DNA from: Domibacillus sp. DTU_2020_1001157_1_SI_ALB_TIR_016
Lineage (GTDB): Bacteria > Bacillota > Bacilli > Bacillales > Domibacillaceae
Reading direction: 5' to 3'
DNA length: 64,000 bases
NCBI RefSeq assembly: GCF_032341995.1
Contig: NZ_CP135439.1
Span: 558,001-622,000 of the forward strand
Positions 32,949 to 40,962 of the stretch are shown piece by piece. The notes under the pieces were generated by a model. It was given only the letters and a program-made list of their open reading frames with translations. It had not been told where the DNA came from and did not search any database. Within the stretch, counting starts at the first letter, position 1. Each line of letters begins with the position of its first letter. Made by a program: the position numbers and the translations under genes.

Positions 32949-34256
32949 ATGAAACAAGCTCTCTTTTTTTCAGGCCGTGAATTAACAGATGAAGAAATTC
33001 CGATTCTCTCCGATGTTCATTCTCTCGCTGTCCGCCCCGGCTTGTCCCGTCCGCTTCTTTGCCACCGCTGTGGAAACACTTCTAACTTCTCATCTCATCC
33101 ATGTGCCCGGTGCGGCACTGACTGCGCGTACTGCCGAAACTGCATTCAAATGGGCAAAATCTCTTCCTGTACAACCCTTTACCGCTGGATCGGCCCCGAG
33201 CCGGCGCATCCGAAGCGAGCCGGAGAGATGCACTGGTCCGGCACACTGTCAGCCGGCCAAAAGAAAGCTTCCCAGCATGTTCAGCATGCGGTAGAAAACA
33301 ATCTTGAACATACCGTCTGGGCCGTTGCCGGGGCTGGGAAAACAGAAGTGCTATTTGGAGGTATCGCTGAAGCTCTTCAAAATGGAAAACGTGTCTGCAT
33401 TGCCGCACCAAGAGCAGACGTAGTCCGGGAGCTGGCTCCGCGCCTTCAAAGTGTGTTTCCTGATACGCCGCCTGCTGTACTGTATGGAGGCAGTCCAGAC
33501 CGGCATACGTACAGTCCGCTTGTGATCGCTACTACCCACCAGTTGCTCCGCTTTTTTGAAGCGTTTGACGTTATGATCGTCGATGAAGTCGACGCTTTTC
33601 CGTACACGTTTGATGCTTCGCTTCAATTCGCCGTTCAAAAAGCACGCAAACAGAAATCCTCTCTTATTTATTTAACAGCTACGCCTGAACTCTCCTGGCA
33701 GGAAGACATCCACTCCGGCAGGCGGGAAGCGACACTGATTCCGGCCCGCTATCACCGCCATCCGCTGCCTGTACCGGAGATGAAGTGGTGTGGAAATTGG
33801 AAAAAATCGATTGTCCCCGTATCTGTTTTGGATTGGCTGAAAGGAAAGGAGAAAGCCCTTCTTTTTTATCCTCATATTGAAACAATGGACAAAGCCCTTT
33901 TGACATTAAAACAAGTGGATGCACGTATCCAAAGTGTGCATGCCGAGGACCCTCTCCGCAAAGAAAAAGTCGAAGCGATGCGCAGAGGAGAAATTCCGGT
34001 TTTGCTCACCACAACGATTTTGGAGCGAGGTGTGACATTCCCCGGTGTGGATGTGGCAGTAGTCGGTGCAGAAGACCGGATTTTTACAGAAAGCGCCCTT
34101 GTGCAAATAGCCGGGCGCGCCGGACGAAGTGCCGACTGTCCAACCGGCATTGTGACTTTTTTTCATTACGGAAAAACAAATGCCATGGTGCGGGCCATCA
34201 GCCAGATTACCAGGATGAACAAGCTTGGAGAAGAAAGGGGGCTGCTGGATGTATGA
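32949..34256 (+). CDS. comFA: Late competence ATP-dependent DNA translocase ComFA
   Basis: A 435-residue DEAD-like helicase needed for DNA uptake across the membrane. An N-terminal zinc region holds four pairs of cysteines (CHRCGN, CARCGTDC, CRNC, about residues 38-68). The motor shows Walker A AVAGAGKTEV (about 126-135), DEVD box IVDEVDAFP, LTATP (motif III), and a helicase C domain with TTTILERGVTFPGVDVAVVGAE and QIAGRAGRSADCPTG. ATG 32949 has GAAAGGATG upstream. It overlaps comFC by four bases; comFB, which lies between them in B. subtilis, is absent. Confidence 0.93.
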   Translation: MKQALFFSGRELTDEEIPILSDVHSLAVRPGLSRPLLCHRCGNTSNFSSHPCARCGTDCAYCRNCIQMGKISSCTTLYRWIGPEPAHPKRAGEMHWSGTLSAGQKKASQHVQHAVENNLEHTVWAVAGAGKTEVLFGGIAEALQNGKRVCIAAPRADVVRELAPRLQSVFPDTPPAVLYGGSPDRHTYSPLVIATTHQLLRFFEAFDVMIVDEVDAFPYTFDASLQFAVQKARKQKSSLIYLTATPELSWQEDIHSGRREATLIPARYHRHPLPVPEMKWCGNWKKSIVPVSVLDWLKGKEKALLFYPHIETMDKALLTLKQVDARIQSVHAEDPLRKEKVEAMRRGEIPVLLTTTILERGVTFPGVDVAVVGAEDRIFTESALVQIAGRAGRSADCPTGIVTFFHYGKTNAMVRAISQITRMNKLGEERGLLDV

Positions 34257-34915
34257 GCCGGTGCCTGCTTTGTGAAAGTGAAACAGCCATTCAGTCATGG
34301 GCTGCTTTTTTCGGGGCAAAGGGTCCGCTGCTGTGCGAAAACTGTTCCGCACCACTCAAAAAACTGACAGGGCCTTTTTGCAAAATCTGCTGCCGGGAAA
34401 TGAAGGAGGCTGGAATCTGTCCGGATTGCGCTGCATGGGAAGGGGGCATCTTTCATTCCAACCATTCTTTCTATCAGTATAATGATGCCATGAAGGAACT
34501 GATCGCCTGCTTTAAGTACCGGGGAGATTATGCACTAGCAGATATTTTTGCACAAGATATCAGGAGGATGGCCAGGCGGTTGGAGTATGACATCATCTGT
34601 CCGGTCCCGCTGTCTCTTTCGCGTCTTGCAGAGCGGCGCTTTAACCAGTCAGAAGCGCTTATTGAGCGGGCAGGACTGCCGCAAACTGCGCTTCTTGGGC
34701 GGCGTGAATCCGACAAGCAGTCTAAAAAAACACGTGCCGAGCGGATAAACGCCAAGCAGACGTTTTACCCAATTGGGGATGCAGCAGGGAAAACCATTCT
34801 TGTAATTGATGATATTTATACAACCGGCGCAACTATGCAACTTGTAGCTAAAGCACTACAAAAAGCCGGTGCCATCTCCGTAAAAAGTATCACGGTTGCC
34901 CGCAGCGGCTCTTGA
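34253..34915 (+). CDS. comFC: Competence protein ComFC, phosphoribosyltransferase-like
   Basis: A 220-residue protein. It has an N-terminal zinc-finger-like Cys set (CLLCE, CENC, CKICC, CPDC, residues 3-62) and a phosphoribosyltransferase fold whose PRPP loop reads ILVIDDIYTTGATMQLV (about 181-197). ComFC is required for transformation, probably handling incoming single-stranded DNA with ComFA. The start overlaps the comFA stop codon (ATGA), so translation is coupled. No terminator is seen before yvyF 58 bases downstream. Confidence 0.9.
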   Translation: MSRCLLCESETAIQSWAAFFGAKGPLLCENCSAPLKKLTGPFCKICCREMKEAGICPDCAAWEGGIFHSNHSFYQYNDAMKELIACFKYRGDYALADIFAQDIRRMARRLEYDIICPVPLSLSRLAERRFNQSEALIERAGLPQTALLGRRESDKQSKKTRAERINAKQTFYPIGDAAGKTILVIDDIYTTGATMQLVAKALQKAGAISVKSITVARSGS

Positions 34916-34973
34916 CAATTGACCATTCCGCCATGAAAATAGAACCAACGAATGACAACATGAGGTGAATGGG

Positions 34974-35387
34974 ATGAACGAAATCGTAAACTGCCCGCGC
35001 TGCGGTGCATTATATGCTAAAAATGCCTTTCGTGATGTATGTCCAGCATGTTCCCGATCAGAAGAAGAGCTTTATCAAGCTGCTTATACATTTTTAAGAA
35101 AAAGAGAAAACCGCGCCGCAACAATGGAACGCATTGTCGAGGTAACCGGTGCGACTGAAGAAATGATTTATAAATGGGTAAAGAAAGGACGCCTTCAAGC
35201 GGCGCAGTTTCCAAACCTCGGTTATCCATGCGACCGCTGCGGCGCGATTATTCAGCGCGGCAAGCTGTGCAATAAATGCGTTGATGAAATTGAGTCTGAC
35301 CTGAAGCAGCATGACCGTGAGCAGCAATTTGCGAGTGAGCGTCAGGATGACCGCCAGAAAACCTATTTGGGCAAACGATTTAATTAA
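34974..35387 (+). CDS. yvyF: Flagellar operon protein YvyF
   Basis: A 137-residue soluble protein of the YvyF family (TIGR03826-like). It has an N-terminal zinc motif CPRCGALYAKNAFRDVCPAC, a central helix-turn-helix-like segment (ATEEMIYKWVKKGRLQAAQFPNLG) and a second zinc motif CDRCGAIIQRGKLCNKC. The ATG at 34974 with GAGGTG six bases upstream is chosen over GTG 34965. It precedes flgM as in B. subtilis and may act as a regulator, though its role is not settled. Confidence 0.85.
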   Translation: MNEIVNCPRCGALYAKNAFRDVCPACSRSEEELYQAAYTFLRKRENRAATMERIVEVTGATEEMIYKWVKKGRLQAAQFPNLGYPCDRCGAIIQRGKLCNKCVDEIESDLKQHDREQQFASERQDDRQKTYLGKRFN

Positions 35388-35447
35388 ACCCGTCTTCAGG
35401 CTGTTGGCAAATGCCCGCTTTCTTACTTTGTCTGCACTCTCGAACCC

Positions 35448-35474
35448 GCCTTTTGGCGGGTTTTTTTGATTTGA
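35448..35474 (+). terminator. Terminator between yvyF and flgM
   Basis: AACCCGCC and GGCGGGTT pair around TTTT and are followed by Ts. It separates the competence genes from the sigma-D flagellar operon. Confidence 0.88.
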
Positions 35475-35495
35475 AAATCACGCCAAATTCCTCAC

Positions 35496-35522
35496 TAAAC
35501 ATTTCCACCGTCTTGACGATAT
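35496..35522 (+). promoter_or_regulatory. Sigma-D promoter of the flgM flagellar operon
   Basis: TAAA at 35496-35499, a 15-base spacer, and GACGATAT at 35515-35522, one mismatch from GCCGATAT. It lies 38 bases upstream of flgM. The overlapping TTGACGATATAATA could also give weak sigma-A activity. Confidence 0.85.
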
Positions 35523-35560
35523 AATAAGCACAAGTACAAAAAGAAAGCGAGGATACGGAG

Positions 35561-35830
35561 ATGAAAATTAACCATACCCCTGGAGTAAATGGAATCAATC
35601 CGTATCAGAAGCAGCTGAAAAAAGTAGATGCGGCTAAATCAGCCAGCCCGGCAGCCGGCGATAAACTTGAAATTTCAAGCGCCGCCAAAGAGATGCAAGA
35701 CTCATCCAGAATACTAGCTGAACGCCGCGAAAAAATCGCGCTTCTGAAGGAAAAGATCGCGGATGGCACATACAAGCCGGATGCAGATGCAACCGCCAAA
35801 GCCATGCTCGACTTTTACGGAAAGCTGTAA
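35561..35830 (+). CDS. flgM: Anti-sigma-D factor FlgM
   Basis: An 89-residue protein with the FlgM pattern: a Pro/Asn-rich flexible N-terminus, then LEISSAAKEMQ and RREKIALLKEKIADGTYKPDADATAKAMLDFYGKL. It binds and inhibits sigma-D until the hook is complete. It is the first gene of a cluster running to flgL and beyond, under its own sigma-D promoter, giving the expected autoregulatory loop. AGCGAGGA precedes the ATG. Confidence 0.93.
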   Translation: MKINHTPGVNGINPYQKQLKKVDAAKSASPAAGDKLEISSAAKEMQDSSRILAERREKIALLKEKIADGTYKPDADATAKAMLDFYGKL

Positions 35831-35905
35831 CTGTCACCGGATCGCCCACAAACTATTGTTGGGCGATCTTTCTTTATGTATAGACCAAGGAAAGGAGACC
35901 GACTG

Positions 35906-38098
35906 ATGAAGATTCAGCCACAACTGGCACCCTCACCAAGTCAAACAGCGCCCGCAGCCGTTCAAGGAGAAACGAAAGCAGCGCCAGCGTCAAACATAGC
36001 CCCCACCGCATCCGCACCGAGTACGGACAAGCAGCCTGCGGAACTCGCGGTATTTACCCAAAAAGGAGTTACCCTTACAAAAGAAGCCGCACAGGCTGTT
36101 CAAACGTTTATGGAAACAGCACCGGGAACGAAAGCGGATAAGCTTGCGACAGTCAAAGCTCTAGCGGACAAAGGAATCATGCCGTCTGAGGCATCGCTCA
36201 AAGCGGTGCATGCTGCACTGACAGGTACGCCGTTTGGCAGACAGGCAGCCGAGTGGCTGGCGCAGTCGGACATCGAATTTCCGGAAAATATTCGCGCGGC
36301 AATCGATAAAGCACTGCAGCTTGGGCGGACACAGGAAGCTATTACTGCGATAAAATCTTCACCTCTTCCCGAGCAGGTTGTGAAGCAAATTGAAGTATTG
36401 GTGAAACAAACAAGCTCACCTGTCCAGCTGGTTCAGGCATTAAAAAACCTGGCGGCCGAGCAGAATCTCCCGGCTGCCCAGCTTATTGAGCGGGCAGGCG
36501 CTATTCAAGCAGAAACCATTCAAAACACGGCTAAGGAAAAGCTAGGAGAAGCACTAAACGCACTGTTAAAGCAGCAGCCTGCCGATACCCTCCTTCAAGC
36601 GCTCGCCCAAAAGCTTGATCAAAATGGTTCCCTGGAGGAAATTGTCCAGGCACTGCGCACCTCTTTTACGGGAAACCGTACTGCTGTTTTGAAATCCGTC
36701 GCAGAAGCCTTGCAGCTGGCTGACCTGGCAAAGGAACGAGTAGCGGGAACTTTACAGCCGTCAGGCATTATCCTGCCAGAAACAGATGAAACGGAGCCAT
36801 CCCTGACGCAAAGAGCAGCGGCTATGATCCAAAAAGAACCATCTTTTGAGCGGGTCGCTGTTTTTGTAAGAGACACCCTGCCGGAATTACATGAGGCAGT
36901 CGAGCGGGCAGAGACACTGGCTGGATCAGGAAAAGAGCTCGCCGCACGCGGTGAATTGATGAAAGCCGTTGAACCGCTCATCCCGCCTTCTACTGCAAGC
37001 GAGAGGGTCAGTCTGCCGGATGATTTATTTGCTCACGTGCCGCCCGCTTCCAAAACAGTCGTGATGACGACGATTACCGAAAAAATGTCACAGTCAGCGA
37101 TTGATTTTAAACAATTCAAGCGGGACATCGTACGCAATTTGCAGACCGCCGAACTTCTGGTCAAAACACCGCAGCAAGCGAAGCCGGTCGTGGAGACTGC
37201 CATTAAAACATTGGATAACGCCATTTTAAAGGGCAATTTTATGCTTTTTACTGATATGAAAACAGAAAAAGAGCTGATGCAGGCATCCCAGCAGCTGGCA
37301 GATGCACGCAAGCTGCTTGCTAAAGGTGATACGCAGGCTGCCTCCCGGATTGTATCAGACGTGAAGACGCTGATCGATAAAGTAACGTTTAAACCATCCG
37401 ATGCCCGTGTGATTCATATGGCCACGCAGGAGCTGGCCGATACACCGCAGCGCCATTTAGCCGGCGCCATGGCGGGTCTTTATGATACACCAAGCGCCCG
37501 TAATGCATTTGAGCTTGTGAGGGCAGCCGGGCTCAACTTTGAACACGAGCAAGCCGCTTCTCTTTTAAAAGGAAAAGCGGAGGTGCCGAATGGGGTCAAG
37601 CAAGCCCTGCTGGCTTCAATGGGGCAGCAGCAGTCAGGAGGGAGTTCTGGTGAACAGGCGGCCGCCAATCTAACGGGCCAGCAGCTGTTAAGCAAACCGG
37701 AAACCGGCCTGCAGTCCATGATGATGTCTCTGCCGTTTTTACTGGGCGGCCAGGCGGATAACGTGAATGTTTTTATCCGCTCAAAAAATGGCGGCCAGCA
37801 GGTAGACTGGGAAAACTGCTCGCTTCACTTCTTGTTTGAAACAAAAAAACTGGGACCGGTCGGCATGACCATCACAGCTGCTGACCGCAACCTTTCTTTA
37901 AAAGTACAAAACGACCAGGAAGGCTTTGAACAAAAAATGGCGCCGCTTGCTGCCGTGCTCAAAAACCGGCTTTCCGATATCGGCTACCGGGTTGGAGCGG
38001 TTCAGTTCGGTCCGTTTGCTCACGAAGAAAAGAGCGGGACAGCCGTGAAGCAGGCAGCCGCCGCTGCTTCCACGAAAGGGTTTGATTTGACGATATGA
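35906..38098 (+). CDS. FliK-like hook-length control protein (YlqG-like)
   Basis: A 730-residue Ala/Gln/Thr-rich protein with an extended helical N-terminal part and a C-terminal Flg_hook-type domain (about residues 615-705). The latter contains WENCSLHFLFETKKLGPVGM and ITAADRNLSLKVQ, the LxLxPxxLGxVxVxI-type signature in divergent form. FliK proteins measure hook length and switch export specificity through FlhB. The start at ATG 35906 has AAAGGAGA. Its stop overlaps the start of the FlhB-tail-like gene (ATGA), matching the B. subtilis ylqG-ylqH pair, which in that species lies elsewhere on the chromosome. It may be a second, specialised regulator of export rather than the main FliK. Confidence 0.7.
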   Translation: MKIQPQLAPSPSQTAPAAVQGETKAAPASNIAPTASAPSTDKQPAELAVFTQKGVTLTKEAAQAVQTFMETAPGTKADKLATVKALADKGIMPSEASLKAVHAALTGTPFGRQAAEWLAQSDIEFPENIRAAIDKALQLGRTQEAITAIKSSPLPEQVVKQIEVLVKQTSSPVQLVQALKNLAAEQNLPAAQLIERAGAIQAETIQNTAKEKLGEALNALLKQQPADTLLQALAQKLDQNGSLEEIVQALRTSFTGNRTAVLKSVAEALQLADLAKERVAGTLQPSGIILPETDETEPSLTQRAAAMIQKEPSFERVAVFVRDTLPELHEAVERAETLAGSGKELAARGELMKAVEPLIPPSTASERVSLPDDLFAHVPPASKTVVMTTITEKMSQSAIDFKQFKRDIVRNLQTAELLVKTPQQAKPVVETAIKTLDNAILKGNFMLFTDMKTEKELMQASQQLADARKLLAKGDTQAASRIVSDVKTLIDKVTFKPSDARVIHMATQELADTPQRHLAGAMAGLYDTPSARNAFELVRAAGLNFEHEQAASLLKGKAEVPNGVKQALLASMGQQQSGGSSGEQAAANLTGQQLLSKPETGLQSMMMSLPFLLGGQADNVNVFIRSKNGGQQVDWENCSLHFLFETKKLGPVGMTITAADRNLSLKVQNDQEGFEQKMAPLAAVLKNRLSDIGYRVGAVQFGPFAHEEKSGTAVKQAAAAASTKGFDLTI

Positions 38099-38379
38099 GT
38101 TATTACAATCAAATAAAGCGCCGGAAAGTAAATGGTCCGTCTGCCGCCGTTATCCGCTATGAAGAGGGAAGTGCGCCAATGGTCGTCGCACAGGGAAAAG
38201 GCGCGCTCGCTTCAAAAATTTTGGAACTCGCCAGCCAGCATGGCATTCCGATGGAGCAGGACTCGTCACTTCTGTCAGAGCTGATCGATATTGACCTTGG
38301 TAATTCCATCCCGCCTCAATTGTATTCGGTTATTGCTGAAATGCTGATTTTAATCGAAGAAATGGAATCTGCGTATTAA
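38095..38379 (+). CDS. FlhB C-terminal-domain-like protein (YlqH-like)
   Basis: A 94-residue protein equal to the cytoplasmic C-terminal domain of FlhB/YscU export switches: AAVIRYEEGSAPMVVAQGKG, LASKILELASQHGIPMEQDS and LLSELIDIDLGNSIPPQLYSVIAEML. The NPTH autocleavage motif of full FlhB is not present (NGPSA at the corresponding position), and there are no membrane helices. Such free FlhB tails (YlqH, FhlX-like) can substitute for the cleaved FlhB tail. It is coupled to the FliK-like gene by a four-base overlap, consistent with an interacting pair. Confidence 0.85.
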   Translation: MSYYNQIKRRKVNGPSAAVIRYEEGSAPMVVAQGKGALASKILELASQHGIPMEQDSSLLSELIDIDLGNSIPPQLYSVIAEMLILIEEMESAY

Positions 38380-38422
38380 AATTCGGCAAATTTTGCCGAT
38401 ACACTCACATGAGGTGACAAAT

Positions 38423-38860
38423 GTGATCACAAAAGAAATGATTTATCGAAAAACACCACAGGAAATTACAGCTCTTTTATATGAAGCAGGACTGACGCAA
38501 TTTGACCATGCGATCGCTTTTTTAGCAGAAAAACAATATGCAGAAGCCAACAAGGCGATGCAGAAAATTAACGATATTACGGAGCGGCTCGGCGCCGGCT
38601 TGAACTATGAAGCGGGCATTATCGCCGACCAGCTCGATCATGTATATAACTTTATTGCCGACACCGTCGTTCAAGCCAATTTGTACAAAGACGCCAAAAG
38701 GCTCCAGCAGGCACGCCAGCTTTTCGAAACGATTGCGGAGGCATGGAACGAAGCGTTAAAAGCGGCACCGGCCAGGCCGGCTGCACGCAAAAAAAATGCA
38801 TACGAACAAAATATTTTTGTCGAAGCCAGACCGGCCAATACTTTTGAAACGGGGAACTGA
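38423..38860 (+). CDS. fliS: FliS-like flagellin export chaperone
   Basis: A 145-residue helical protein. The N-terminus, ITKEMIYRKTPQEITALLYEAGLTQFDHAIAFL, fits the FliS pattern (Tyr-rich N-cap, TPxEL-type motif, helix bundle). The remaining helices are compatible with the FliS four-helix bundle, with a basic Ala/Pro tail unlike standard FliS. GTG 38423 has GAGGTGA six bases upstream. It directly precedes a flagellin gene (3 bases between stop and ATG), which it probably serves. The canonical fliD-fliS pair that follows hag in B. subtilis is absent here. Confidence 0.75.
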   Translation: MITKEMIYRKTPQEITALLYEAGLTQFDHAIAFLAEKQYAEANKAMQKINDITERLGAGLNYEAGIIADQLDHVYNFIADTVVQANLYKDAKRLQQARQLFETIAEAWNEALKAAPARPAARKKNAYEQNIFVEARPANTFETGN

Positions 38861-38863
38861 TCA

Positions 38864-40036
38864 ATGAGAATTAACCATAACATTCAAGCATTGAATGCGT
38901 ACCGTAACCTGGGGAATACAAACAATGCTACATCGAAAAGCCTTGAAAAGCTGTCATCCGGCCTTCGCATTAACCGGGCAGCGGACGATGCGGCAGGCCT
39001 GGCGATTTCGGAAAAAATGCGTTCGCAAATCCGCGGACTTGACATGGCGGAGCGCAACTCACTCGATGCGATTTCTTTGATTCAAACAGCAGAAGGTGCA
39101 CTTGCTTCTTCCCATGACATTGTACAGCGGATGCGGGAATTGGCGGTACAGGCTTCGAACGGAACACTGGAAGATTCCGACCGTGAAGCTATCCAAAATG
39201 AGATTAATGCCCTTACTGAAGAAATTGACCGGATTGCCGATACTACTCAATTCAACCGAAAAGTATTATTCAGCGGCAAAAAAGAAGCATTTGCACAAGG
39301 GGACTTTGGAGAAGGTAGTCTTTCTAAAACGCTTAGCACTGGAGACACTTTTAAATTAACATTTAACGAAGTACCAAATGAAAATGATACCACTACAATT
39401 GGCGATCAGGAATATACATTTGTAAAAGATTCCACAGCAGTATCGCCAAATATCAATATTGAGGGAAAAACAGCAGAAGAGGTCGCAGCTGCTTTAGCAA
39501 CAGCAGTCGGCTCTGGGGTGGCTGTTTCTGGACGTGCCCTGACCATTACTGCCCCATCTGATGGATATGCAGTATCGCTAACAGACAATAATTACGAAGA
39601 GCTTCAGTCTTTAAAGCTCACTTTCCAAATTGGTGCGAATGAAGGTGAAAGCCTAGAAATCCAATTGAAGCGGATGGATGCGCAAGCCTTAGGTCTCGCA
39701 GTTGGCCTGGATTCAAAAGGAAATGCGATTGCAGGTATTGATATTTCTACAGCGGCTAATGCTCAAGCAGCCGTTTCCATATTCGATAAAGCAATTGGCG
39801 ACATTTCACTAGAGAGAAGCCGTCTTGGCGCGGTACAAAACCGCCTTGACCATACGATTACAAATTTACAAACCGCCAATGAGAATTTAACAGCTTCCGA
39901 GTCTCGTATCCGCGATTTGGATATGGCAAAAGAAATGACCCAGTTTACGAGAAATAACATTTTGAACCAGGCAGGACAGGCGATGCTTGCACAGGCAAAT
40001 CAGCTTCCACAGGGTATCCTGCAGCTTCTTCAATAA
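38864..40036 (+). CDS. Flagellin, 390-residue form
   Basis: A filament protein with conserved N-terminal D0/D1 ([60 protein letters not shown]) and C-terminal D1/D0 ([41 protein letters not shown], ending QGILQLLQ). The variable centre (about residues 145-250) holds a short domain with GDQEYTFVKD. It differs clearly from the 550-residue flagellin at 45.2 kb. It has no promoter of its own that I can see and probably belongs to the flgM operon. Its lower abundance compared with Hag is an inference from that. It may form a minor or proximal filament section. Confidence 0.9.
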   Translation: MRINHNIQALNAYRNLGNTNNATSKSLEKLSSGLRINRAADDAAGLAISEKMRSQIRGLDMAERNSLDAISLIQTAEGALASSHDIVQRMRELAVQASNGTLEDSDREAIQNEINALTEEIDRIADTTQFNRKVLFSGKKEAFAQGDFGEGSLSKTLSTGDTFKLTFNEVPNENDTTTIGDQEYTFVKDSTAVSPNINIEGKTAEEVAAALATAVGSGVAVSGRALTITAPSDGYAVSLTDNNYEELQSLKLTFQIGANEGESLEIQLKRMDAQALGLAVGLDSKGNAIAGIDISTAANAQAAVSIFDKAIGDISLERSRLGAVQNRLDHTITNLQTANENLTASESRIRDLDMAKEMTQFTRNNILNQAGQAMLAQANQLPQGILQLLQ

Positions 40037-40050
40037 TCAAAACGGAGTGA

Positions 40051-40494
40051 ATGATGATGGAAATCCAGCGCGTAAATAAAGTTTCCGCGTCCCGGACCGA
40101 ACGAAAAGAAGAAACCGCGAAAGCATCCGTGACGTTCACGGATGTGATCGCAAACAAGCGTCAAAATGCTGCGCTTGAAAAAATGAATCGCATGGTGAAA
40201 GACATTGAGGTGCAGGGAGAAAAACTCGCCGAGCATCGGACCATCGATGATTTGCGCAAGTACAAAAAAATGGTCAAAGAATTTATGCAGGAAGCGGTAG
40301 ACAGCGGTCTGCAGCTGGAAGAGCAGCGGGGCTTTAACCGCCGCGGCCGGACGAAGGTCTACAAAATTGTCAAAGAAGTAGACAGCCGTCTGACTCAGCT
40401 TGCCAATGACGTGATCAATAAAGAGAAATCACAGCTTGATATTTTAAGCAAGGTCGGCGAAATTCAAGGACTGTTAGTTAATATTTACACATAA
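40051..40494 (+). CDS. YaaR-family (DUF327) protein
   Basis: A 147-residue helical protein of the YaaR family: basic/acidic N-terminus, VTFTDVIANKRQ, RTIDDLRKYKKMVKEFMQEAVDSGLQLEEQRGFNRRGRTKVYKIVKEVDSRL pattern (in segments), and the end GEIQGLLVNIYT. Three ATGs in a row start the gene at 40051, 40054 and 40057; GGAG spacing favours the second or third. Function is unknown. In B. subtilis yaaR lies in another region, so its place between flagellin and flgN suggests a flagellar link. Confidence 0.8.
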   Translation: MMMEIQRVNKVSASRTERKEETAKASVTFTDVIANKRQNAALEKMNRMVKDIEVQGEKLAEHRTIDDLRKYKKMVKEFMQEAVDSGLQLEEQRGFNRRGRTKVYKIVKEVDSRLTQLANDVINKEKSQLDILSKVGEIQGLLVNIYT

Positions 40495-40509
40495 AAAAGG
40501 GGGAGCGTC

Positions 40510-40950
40510 ATGCTCATCGAAACGCTTGAAAAACAGCTGGCGCTTCATAAAAGCCTGCTGGCGTTAGCGCAGGCAAAAACAGAGGCCATCAAACAAAATA
40601 AGATGGACGAATTGAACCGGATTGTCCGGGACGAACAAAAGCACGTAAGCGCCATTATGATACTTGAGAAGAAACGAACGGAGCACTCTGGTCAAACGTT
40701 AACCGAGCTCCTGCCATCTCTTTCGGCAGAAGAGCGTCAGGGCGCTGAGGAAATCCGCGGACAATTGATCACAGTCCTTCAGGAATTGCAGCGCACAAAT
40801 AGGCTCAACGAAGAGCTACTGGACCAGTCGCTTCAATTCGTTCATCTGCAGCTCGACCTTCTTGCTCCTCCTGAAGCAGGAAACTACGCGCCGGATGGTG
40901 ACTCAGATCAAACGCCATCAGCCGGACCTATTTTTGATTCGAAAGCATAG
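40510..40950 (+). CDS. flgN: Flagellar export chaperone FlgN
   Basis: A 146-residue coiled-coil protein with the FlgN layout: LIETLEKQLALHKSLLALAQAKTEAI and KQNKMDELNRIVRDEQKHVSAIMILEKKR helices, a third helix around LQELQRTNRLNEELL, and an unstructured tail. FlgN escorts the hook-associated proteins FlgK and FlgL, whose genes follow immediately. GGGGGAG precedes the ATG. B. subtilis calls it yvyG. Confidence 0.9.
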   Translation: MLIETLEKQLALHKSLLALAQAKTEAIKQNKMDELNRIVRDEQKHVSAIMILEKKRTEHSGQTLTELLPSLSAEERQGAEEIRGQLITVLQELQRTNRLNEELLDQSLQFVHLQLDLLAPPEAGNYAPDGDSDQTPSAGPIFDSKA

Positions 40951-40962
40951 GAGAGAAACCGA

